DNA from: Candidatus Poribacteria bacterium
GTDB taxonomy: Bacteria; Poribacteria; WGA-4E; PCPOR2b
Direction of reading: 5' to 3'
Length of the DNA: 6,678 nt
NCBI GenBank assembly: GCA_027296925.1
Contig: JAPUIP010000033.1
Span: 1-6,678, forward strand
Shown: positions 1 through 5,543 of the stretch, in pieces
How the letters are laid out: every line of letters begins with the position of its first letter
Numbering within the stretch: position 1 is the first letter of the stretch
The notes under the pieces: generated by a model
Seen by the model: the letters and a program-made list of their open reading frames with translations, nothing else
Told to the model about the DNA's origin: nothing
The model's database searches: none
Made by a program: the position numbers and the translations under genes

Positions 1-105
1 CTGGCACTCGGCTCGTCGTGGGTTGTCGTTTTTGAACTACTGATAAGTTTCGGATTTCTATCACGAGACGATTGGCCGGGGCCGAAACGGGGATCTCATC
101 ATTAA
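1..105 (+). CDS. 3' end of an upstream gene, probable membrane protein (partial)
   Basis: Frame 1 is open from the first base to a TAA at 103-105, giving 34 residues cut by the window edge. The visible part is a hydrophobic stretch (residues 1-20, including WVVVFELLISFGFL) followed by a charged, proline- and glycine-containing tail (SRDDWPGPKRGSHH). That is how the last transmembrane helix and cytoplasmic tail of a multi-pass inner-membrane protein often look, for example a polymerase, flippase or acyltransferase of a polysaccharide locus, but the family cannot be named from this piece. It runs in the same direction as the carbamoyltransferase operon and ends 28 bases before the broken methyltransferase fragment. 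Too short to exclude a chance open frame. Confidence 0.4.
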   Translation: MALGSSWVVVFELLISFGFLSRDDWPGPKRGSHH

Positions 106-132
106 GAGCGGCGTGCGTTAGTTGGAGAAACC

Positions 133-318
133 CTACGGAAACGGGGCGTTTCGTGAGGTCACGTCAAGAATTATCAGGATACCTTGAAAACTAGGGAATA
201 CAAGTTGAACGCTTTTACAAAGCAAGGCGGTAGTGGACTTCGAATCAACGCTTGTGAGGTCGCCAGAGCAGTCCGGACAACGGACGTATCGCAAGGCATC
301 TTTTATGCAAATACTCAA
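133..318 (-). pseudogene. Truncated N-terminal remnant of zinc-ribbon methyltransferase
   Basis: The reading frame gives 61 residues that align without net gaps to the first 60 or so residues of the intact methyltransferase at 5530-6585, with about 14 differences. Shared landmarks are IKDAL, CPDCSGDL, SVDSKSTT, LLCK, QLVFP, IILD and TSRNA. Alignment stops near base 138-145; the frame then closes at a TAG, so the catalytic methyltransferase domain is absent. Signs of decay: the ATG has become TTG, although an AAGGG ribosome site remains at 325-329. Most base changes alter the protein. The fourth zinc cysteine (CKAC in the intact gene) is CKSV, through a one-base insertion and a one-base deletion that cancel. 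A free-standing small zinc-ribbon protein is possible in principle, but loss of a ligand argues against it. Confidence 0.85.
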
Positions 319-344
319 CGGACGCCCTTCGAGAAAATGTACAA
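145..344. repeat. Left copy of ~200-bp direct repeat
   Basis: This matches 6412-6611 in the same orientation at a constant offset of 6267, with about 25 mismatches in 200 by eye. Five of these disappear if a one-base insertion/deletion pair near 209-215 is allowed. The match covers the ribosome site, start and first ~58 codons of the methyltransferase gene plus 26 bases before the start. Beyond 344 the copies no longer align; before 145 a weak match may continue to about 138. Confidence 0.9.
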
Positions 345-528
345 GCTGCGCATGGTCCTGAGGCGGTGCAGGGAAGTATTAGGTTTCTGTCGTAGCAATA
401 CAATTGCATTCCATAGAGCTGATGTTAACTTTCCCGTTTTTCGGACCATCTATTAGTAGAAGGTTGGCGTTATTTCTACCCCTCCTCCTGGCTATCAGTC
501 CCTATCCTAAGTTTTCTGGAGCCACGAC
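345..528. other. Leader region of the carbamoyltransferase operon
   Basis: These 184 bases lie between the end of the left repeat and the first operon gene. I see no convincing gene on either strand: an open + frame running through 184-456 is antisense to the methyltransferase fragment over its first half and has no recognisable protein features. The operon promoter most likely lies here, but no hexamer pair with good spacing stands out. Around 425-456 (TTAACT, then TATTAG) there is only a poor match. Confidence 0.5.
518..521 (+). promoter_or_regulatory. Ribosome binding site for the TTG start of the carbamoyltransferase
   Basis: GGAG sits seven bases before TTG at 529. An in-frame TAA at 508-510 rules out a start further upstream. 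The conserved family N-terminus (ILGISAFYHDSAA) begins at residue 4, so TTG at 529 is the only workable start. Confidence 0.8.
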
Positions 529-3375
529 TTGACGACGATCCTGGGTATTTCAGCGTTCTACCATGACTCGGCCGCAGCCCTGGTTGTGGACGGCGATATT
601 GTTGCTGCAGCGCAGGAGGAGCGGTTTACACGTAAGAAGCACGATCATTCTTTCCCAATACATGCCATCGAGTATTGCCTTGAGGAAGCAGGGTTGGAAC
701 CTGAACAGCTGGATTACGTTGGTTTTTACGACAAGCCGCTGCTGAAGTTCGACCGGCTATTAGAGACATATATTGCATATGCACCACTCGGATTTAGAAG
801 TTTTTTGAAATCTATGCCTCTTTGGCTTAGGCAGAAACTTCATTTGCCGCGCGAGATGCGCAATGCGCTCAAGGGCGCGTATCGGAAACGTTTTATTTTC
901 ACTGAGCATCATGAGTCACATGCTGCCAGTGCGTTTTTTCCGTCGCCATTTGAAGAAGCTGCGATTTTGACTCTTGACGGCGTAGGTGAGTGGGCGACCG
1001 CCAGCTTCGGCTTTGGGCGAGGTAACAAAATTCAATTAACTCATGAACTGCGCTTCCCGCATTCCTTGGGTCTGTTGTATTCGGCATTTACATATTACTG
1101 TGGGTTCACAGTTAATGAAGGCGAGTACAAATTAATGGGTCTTGCTCCATATGGGGAACCGAAGTATGCCGATCTGATTCTCGAAAGACTTATGGTTCTC
1201 AAGGAGGATGGATCGCTGCGTATGGATATGTCCTACTTCAACTACTGTCAAGGACTAACCATGACCTCGAAGAAATTCGATAGGTTATTTGGAGGACCGC
1301 CACGCTCGCCAGACTCCCTTTTAACTCAACGAGACATGGACATCGCCGCCTCGATTCAGAAAGTAACAGAGGAGGTCATGCTTCGAATGGCTCGTCACGT
1401 TCATAGCGTTACGGGTATGAAGAAGCTGTGCATGGCTGGTGGGGTAGCATTAAATTGCGTTGGCATCGGACGTATTCTTCGGGAAGCGCCGTTCGAAGAG
1501 ATATGGATTCAGCCAGCCGCTGGAGACGCAGGTGGCGCACTGGGCGTGGCCTTGTTCATTTGGTATCAGCTCCTTGAAAATCAACGAGTGCCGAAGCCGA
1601 CTGACGCCCAGCGTGGTTCACAGCTAGGTAAAGAATACAGCAACGAGGAAATTGAATCTTTTCTTCAATCGGTTCGCGCGCGGTATACACGGGTCGATAA
1701 CGAAAGCACTCTTGTTGATCATGCGTCCGAGGCAATTGCTAATGACAAAGTCGTGGGATGGTTCCAAGGCCGCATGGAATTTGGTCCACGCGCACTTGGA
1801 TCCAGAAGTATTCTTGCTGACGCCCGAAATCCCGACATGCAATCCATCATTAATATGAAGGTAAAGTTCCGTGAGGGCTTCCGTCCGTTTGCGCCTGTTG
1901 TCCTGGCAGAGCACGCTCATGAATTCTTTGATTTAAAGGCTGACGAAGAAAGCCCTTATATGTTAATCGTGGCGCCGGTTCGAGACGAAAAGCGTCTCGA
2001 GGCGGAGTCTACCGCGGCTGGCGTTGCTGGTATCGACAAGCTAAAGCTTCACCGATCGGTCATCTCGGCAGTTACGCACGTAGATTATTCGGCCCGAGTG
2101 CAAACAGTGGATGCGACTCGCCACGGACGGCTGCGCAAATTGATGGAGCGATTCTATGAAAAGACCGGCTGCCCTGTCATGATCAATACCAGCTTCAATC
2201 TGGGGTGGTCACCGATCGTATGCTCACCCCGAGACGCATACGAAACGTTCATGTCGTCAGAAATCGACATGCTATGCATGGGCGACTTTATTCTGAAAAA
2301 GGACCAGCAGCCAGCGACCGTTAATGTCGCGTATGACCAGACATCCGAGGAGGTATTCGAGGGCCGGTTGTCAAGTCCCTGCTGCCAAGGCGAATTACAT
2401 CGTGCTGGCAAAGCGCTGGTTTGTGCGCGGTGCCACCATTCGTTTCCGATCAATGACAACATCCCGCAGCTGTTCTGGCCCCATGAAAAAATCGACGACC
2501 CTGATGATGTGACGAATATCGTCAAGGCGTTTTACGAAGAAACACCGTTTCCCAATTATGATGATCACGACTCGGCGCGATCACTTATCGAGAAGTCTCG
2601 AAAAGGCATGTATGTGCGTCGTTTGAACGAAACCATTCCGTATAACAGTGCGGTATTGGAAATTGGCTGCGGTACCGGTCAGTTGACGAACTTTCTCGGA
2701 ATTTCTTACCGTCATGTCATCGGCACCGACATGTGCCTCAATTCGTTGCGACTCGGAGAAGCTTTTCGCAGAGAACATGGGCTCTCCAGGGTCCGTTTTA
2801 TGCAGATGAATCTTTTCCGGCCAGCCCTGAAACGGGAGCAATTCGACGTAATTCTGTGTAACGGGGTATTACACCATACGGCTGATCCTTATGGCGGCTT
2901 CCAAAGTATTTTGCCGCTGCTCAAACCGGGTGGCCACATCGTGATAGGGCTTTATAATACATACGGTCGCTTGTTAACGGACACCAGACGACGGATTTTC
3001 CGCATTACACGAGGTAAAGGCAAATGGCTCGATCCGGTGCTTCGAAGAAGCCGGCTAAGCAGCGGAAAGCGCCGGGCTTGGTTCGCTGTTCAGTACCAGC
3101 ATCCCCATGAGTCGAAACATACGTTTGGCGAAGTTCTGGGTTGGTTTGATGAGAGCGAACTCGAGTTTGTGCGGGGAATTCCTGCCTTGCGACCCGACGA
3201 CGACGGCCTTGACGGTGGCAGTTTGTTTGAGCCGCAGTCGCGTGGAACGAGTCTCGAACACTTTATTGTTCAGGCCAGGCAAGTGTTTGCAGCCGGGCAG
3301 AAAGAAGGGGGATTTTTCATAATGATAGGCCGGAAGCCGTCAGGGGCCGAACATGTGTCAGTCGCGTCGGTCTGA
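529..3375 (+). CDS. O-carbamoyltransferase fused to zinc ribbon and SAM methyltransferase
   Basis: A 948-residue multidomain enzyme. Residues 3-345 form the Kae1-like N-terminal carbamoyltransferase domain (NodU/CmcH/TobZ family): GISAFYHDSAA at 6-16, HHESHA at 127-132 with the family's metal histidines, LDGVGEW at 149-155, MAGGVALNC at 302-310, and PAAGDAGGALG at 329-339 with the conserved Asp333. Residues 395-590 form the YrdC-like C-terminal domain (FGPRALGSRSILAD at 418-431, NTSFNLG at 553-559). Characterised relatives use carbamoyl phosphate and ATP to make carbamoyl-adenylate, then carbamoylate a hydroxyl. Residues 612-650 resemble a Trm112-like zinc ribbon (C618, C619, C632, C635; SFPINDNIPQL). 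Residues 700-860 are a class I SAM methyltransferase (LEIGCGTGQ at 710-718, VLHHT at 780-784, LKPGGHIVIGLYN at 798-810). Most family members are about 550-620 residues, so the last 330 are an added module. It opens a + strand operon. The carbamoyltransferase call is firm; acceptor and methylation site are unknown. Confidence 0.95.
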   Translation: MTTILGISAFYHDSAAALVVDGDIVAAAQEERFTRKKHDHSFPIHAIEYCLEEAGLEPEQLDYVGFYDKPLLKFDRLLETYIAYAPLGFRSFLKSMPLWLRQKLHLPREMRNALKGAYRKRFIFTEHHESHAASAFFPSPFEEAAILTLDGVGEWATASFGFGRGNKIQLTHELRFPHSLGLLYSAFTYYCGFTVNEGEYKLMGLAPYGEPKYADLILERLMVLKEDGSLRMDMSYFNYCQGLTMTSKKFDRLFGGPPRSPDSLLTQRDMDIAASIQKVTEEVMLRMARHVHSVTGMKKLCMAGGVALNCVGIGRILREAPFEEIWIQPAAGDAGGALGVALFIWYQLLENQRVPKPTDAQRGSQLGKEYSNEEIESFLQSVRARYTRVDNESTLVDHASEAIANDKVVGWFQGRMEFGPRALGSRSILADARNPDMQSIINMKVKFREGFRPFAPVVLAEHAHEFFDLKADEESPYMLIVAPVRDEKRLEAESTAAGVAGIDKLKLHRSVISAVTHVDYSARVQTVDATRHGRLRKLMERFYEKTGCPVMINTSFNLGWSPIVCSPRDAYETFMSSEIDMLCMGDFILKKDQQPATVNVAYDQTSEEVFEGRLSSPCCQGELHRAGKALVCARCHHSFPINDNIPQLFWPHEKIDDPDDVTNIVKAFYEETPFPNYDDHDSARSLIEKSRKGMYVRRLNETIPYNSAVLEIGCGTGQLTNFLGISYRHVIGTDMCLNSLRLGEAFRREHGLSRVRFMQMNLFRPALKREQFDVILCNGVLHHTADPYGGFQSILPLLKPGGHIVIGLYNTYGRLLTDTRRRIFRITRGKGKWLDPVLRRSRLSSGKRRAWFAVQYQHPHESKHTFGEVLGWFDESELEFVRGIPALRPDDDGLDGGSLFEPQSRGTSLEHFIVQARQVFAAGQKEGGFFIMIGRKPSGAEHVSVASV

Positions 3376-3385
3376 GACTAACACT

Positions 3386-3440
3386 GGATTCGAGCCGGGG
3401 TTGCAAATTAGTATGCAACCACCGTATTGTCTCGAACTCC
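3386..3440 (+). other. Two-part RNA hairpin between the carbamoyltransferase and sxtJ-like genes
   Basis: In the 93-base gap, 3396-3405 (CGGGGTTGCA) pairs with 3414-3424 (TGCAACC-A-CCG, one bulged A) around an eight-base loop. An outer stem pairs GGATTCGAG (3386-3394) with CTCGAA-C-TCC (3431-3440, one bulged C). No T-run follows, so it is not a classic intrinsic terminator. It could stabilise or process the transcript, or lower expression of the downstream membrane genes. Pairing was worked out by eye; no folding energy was computed. Confidence 0.5.
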
Positions 3441-3468
3441 AAATCCATAAGTGCGTGAGTAGTTAGTT

Positions 3469-3885
3469 GTGGCAATAATCGAGATCAACTTCAATCCGTC
3501 GAAACGTGAGCAGCAGTGGTTTGGCGGGTTGATGTTACTGTTCTTCGGGCTCGTCGGGGGACTTGTATATTTGTTCTCCGAGTCGGTGAGCGTTACAGCT
3601 CTACTATGGACAGTTGGGTTGGTGCTGTGCGCCGTTTACTATGCCGTGCCGCCAATGCAACGGGTCCTTTACACAGGATGGATGCGAGCCGTTCAACCAA
3701 TCGGTTGGACCGTATCACACCTACTATTTGGTATCGTTTACTATGTCGTTTTCACGTCCACCGGATTGGTCCTTCGTTTGGTTGGACATGATCCTTTAAA
3801 TCGGCGCATGTTACCTCAAGCTCAAACTTACTGGGTTGAGCGTCGAGCTGCTACGCGTCCGTCTCAGTATTTCAGACAATTCTGA
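3469..3885 (+). CDS. SxtJ-family membrane protein
   Basis: 138 residues. The GTG start is forced by an in-frame TAG at 3460-3462, with a weak GAG-type ribosome site near 3456-3459. The N-terminus EINFNPSKREQQWFG and the C-terminus NRRMLPQ..TYWVERR....YFRQF are typical of the small SxtJ family found beside carbamoyltransferases. There are three likely membrane segments: about residues 18-36 (GGLMLLFFGLVGGLVYL), 41-60 (SVTALLWTVGLVLCAVYYAV) and 80-104. No catalytic motif is visible and the biochemical role of the family is unknown to me. It follows the carbamoyltransferase by 93 bases and precedes the DUF5989 gene by 18. I infer that it helps place the soluble carbamoyltransferase or its acceptor at the inner membrane. 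Confidence 0.88.
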   Translation: MAIIEINFNPSKREQQWFGGLMLLFFGLVGGLVYLFSESVSVTALLWTVGLVLCAVYYAVPPMQRVLYTGWMRAVQPIGWTVSHLLFGIVYYVVFTSTGLVLRLVGHDPLNRRMLPQAQTYWVERRAATRPSQYFRQF

Positions 3886-3893
3886 AAGTGCTT

Positions 3894-3897
3894 GGAG
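3894..3897 (+). promoter_or_regulatory. Ribosome binding site choosing ATG 3904 for the DUF5989 gene
   Basis: GGAG lies six bases before ATG at 3904. A longer frame could begin at TTG 3892, but that codon overlaps this ribosome site and has no good site of its own, so the ATG is preferred. Confidence 0.75.
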
Positions 3898-3903
3898 CAT
3901 CCT

Positions 3904-4122
3904 ATGTCTAGCAACAGTGTCGAAAAGAGGAAAGGCAGTGCGGAGGACTTTGCAAGTCTGGCACGGGCGCGTCAGGCGAGCCTGGTGGGTGAGTTTTTCG
4001 CGTTTCTACGACATACGAGAAAATGGTGGCTGGCGCCGGCTATAGTTCTGTTGCTTTTTGTAGGCTTGCTGGTTGTTCTTGGCGGATCGACTGTCGCACC
4101 ATTGATATACACGTTGTTTTGA
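3904..4122 (+). CDS. DUF5989 (SxtK-like) small membrane protein
   Basis: 72 residues from the ATG. An amphipathic, charged N-terminal half (VEKRKGSAEDFASLARARQ) leads to the family signature GEFFAFLRHTRKWWLAP (about residues 29-45). One transmembrane helix follows (about 46-60, AIVLLLFVGLLVVLG), then a terminal APLIYTLF. The closing IYTLF and the R-K-W-W-L-x-P motif are the hallmarks of the short DUF5989 proteins encoded next to SxtJ-type genes. No enzyme motif is present. The single helix with a basic cytoplasmic side suggests a partner or anchor for SxtJ or the carbamoyltransferase; that is inference. It sits 18 bases after the sxtJ-like gene and is probably translated from the same message. 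Confidence 0.88.
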   Translation: MSSNSVEKRKGSAEDFASLARARQASLVGEFFAFLRHTRKWWLAPAIVLLLFVGLLVVLGGSTVAPLIYTLF

Positions 4123-4375
4123 TTGCCGACGATTGCGTTCGTCGCAGGGAGGAGTTGCGTCAGGAGTGCTTCCGGAATTTTTGCACTCGCCAGGAACGGG
4201 AACGCTCGCGTAAGCTCCCCTTTTTGGTCGCTCCACGATTTCTTTGCACGCCGCATCGGCAGTGCCTTCGTGCCATGTCGACAAGTACTGAGCGGCTGCA
4301 GCAACCGATTGAGGCCACGTTTCGGTGATCTGAGGGCACGCAATTCTCCAATTCAATTATGCAAGAGATTCTTAG
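4123..4375 (+). other. 253-base gap inside the operon with no recognised gene
   Basis: Open frames cross this stretch (for example one starting directly after the DUF5989 stop) but their translations are rich in Arg, Cys and Ser, match nothing I recognise and run out of frame into the hydrolase gene. There is no clear intrinsic terminator. It may carry an internal promoter or be the remains of a lost gene. The neighbouring operon gaps are 18 and 93 bases, so it is unusually long. Confidence 0.45.
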
Positions 4376-5413
4376 ATGAGTGCCGATGTGCGCCCCGGCC
4401 GGCGGGCGATACGCGCGATAGTTGCCCTTTTGGCGGGGCTGGTTTTCTGGCTGTTTGTATTTGAAGGAGTGATGCGCGTCTTTCTCGATGAACCCGTTAC
4501 GCCACGTTTTGTTATCGATCCGGGCTATGGTGTGCGGGCCAACCAGCCCAATGTAGTAACGCGTCACTATGTACCCGGTGAGTATGAGGTCAATATCACG
4601 ACCAATTCGGTGGGCATGCGCGGCGGACGCGAGTACGCGATCGAAAAGCCCGACGGCGTGCGCCGGATACTAGTGCTGGGGGACTCCATGGGCTTCGGCT
4701 TCGGCGTCGAGGACGACGAGGTGGTCAGCGCAGTATTGGAAGACATGCTTAACGCGGGGCCTGACAAAGGGCACCGTTATGAAGTCCTCAACTTCTCCGT
4801 CTCCGGTTTCGGGCAGGCCGAACAGTTGGTGACTTATCGCGAGCGCGCTCGTGCGTATGACGCCGACACCGTTGTGCTCCAGTATTACGACAACGACATC
4901 GGTAACAATGCAGTGTCGAACTTGTTCGATCTCGTTGGGACGGATTCCGTCAGGCGCAATGGTAACGATTACCTGCCTGCGGTTCACACTCGCGAGTTGC
5001 TTTACAGTGTACCACCTGTCCGCTGGCTGTTCGAAAACTCCGAGGCCTGGAACTTCGTTCGCAACCGATTGTCCTCCATCGTCCAGAAATCATTGTTGAG
5101 AAAGCACGGGCTCAAACGGTTTGACGAAACCCAGCCGGAGGCTGTAGCGCTAACGCGCGCCCTCCTAAGACAATTTGCCGAAGACGTAATAAAAGGTGGC
5201 GCACACTTCACCGTGTTTATCATTCCACACAAAACACTGCAGTCCAATTTTCCCCTTACGCGCGACGAGGTGGTTGAAGCTGGCGCAACGCTGATCGACG
5301 GCCGAGATTTCCTCAAGACTGGAGACTACTATAAGCGTGACTCCCACTGGACAGCCACGGGGCACCGAAAGGCCGCTCGGGCCCTCGCCAATGTGATCAT
5401 GGCACACCTATGA
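4376..5413 (+). CDS. SGNH/GDSL-family hydrolase with N-terminal membrane anchor
   Basis: 345 residues. The ATG at 4376 follows an AAGAGA ribosome site at 4363-4368 and puts a basic N-terminus (RPGRRAIR) before one hydrophobic helix (about 11-30), as in a signal anchor with the enzyme on the outer face of the inner membrane. Catalytic blocks: RILVLGDSMGFG at 97-108 with nucleophile Ser104; NFSVSGFG at 139-146 with oxyanion Gly144; YYDNDIGNN at 170-178 with Asn173; RDSHWTATGH at 321-330 with Asp322 and His324, the D-x-H-W form. The order and spacing fit an active enzyme. Families of this type hydrolyse or transfer acyl esters on lipids or polysaccharides. A GDSL-type enzyme closes the equivalent sxtI-J-K-L run in saxitoxin clusters. 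It may add or remove an acetyl or other ester on the carbamoylated product; the substrate is not visible. Base composition at its 5' end is clearly GC-richer than its neighbours. Confidence 0.9.
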   Translation: MSADVRPGRRAIRAIVALLAGLVFWLFVFEGVMRVFLDEPVTPRFVIDPGYGVRANQPNVVTRHYVPGEYEVNITTNSVGMRGGREYAIEKPDGVRRILVLGDSMGFGFGVEDDEVVSAVLEDMLNAGPDKGHRYEVLNFSVSGFGQAEQLVTYRERARAYDADTVVLQYYDNDIGNNAVSNLFDLVGTDSVRRNGNDYLPAVHTRELLYSVPPVRWLFENSEAWNFVRNRLSSIVQKSLLRKHGLKRFDETQPEAVALTRALLRQFAEDVIKGGAHFTVFIIPHKTLQSNFPLTRDEVVEAGATLIDGRDFLKTGDYYKRDSHWTATGHRKAARALANVIMAHL

Positions 5414-5443
5414 TCGCTTTGTCTTGGTAGACGGCATCGGGGT

Positions 5444-5543
5444 TTAGTCCGGATGGTGGTGGAAAAGAAAATTCACAGCTCTTACGCGGCGCCCAAGGTG
5501 CAATAACGCAGTTCCACCAATTGATACTGTTATCCGGACCTAA
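5444..5543. repeat. Imperfect inverted repeat between convergent genes
   Basis: TTAGTCCGGAT (5444-5454) pairs with ATCCGGACCTAA (5532-5543, one bulged C). Just inside, TGGTGGAA (5457-5464) pairs with TTCCACCA (5512-5519). The central 47 bases form the loop. It spans the gap between the hydrolase stop and the end of the methyltransferase gene and includes the latter's stop codon. It could act as a transcription stop for both directions, although it lacks T-runs, or be a remnant of a small mobile element. Confidence 0.45.

Noticed and set aside
184..456. 90-residue + strand open frame before the operon
   Set aside because: Its first half is antisense to the methyltransferase fragment, and the rest has no recognisable features, so it is most likely chance.
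425..456. Possible sigma-70 promoter (TTAACT with TATTAG) before the carbamoyltransferase
   Set aside because: Both hexamers are poor and the spacing is off; not strong enough to call.
4160..4567. 135-residue - strand open frame opposite the gap and the hydrolase start
   Set aside because: Composition is rich in Arg, His and Cys with no family features; most of its second half mirrors the well-supported hydrolase gene.
5444..5543. Integron attC-like recombination site
   Set aside because: The arms do not carry the RYYYAAC...GTTRRRY core in either orientation, and no integrase is visible.
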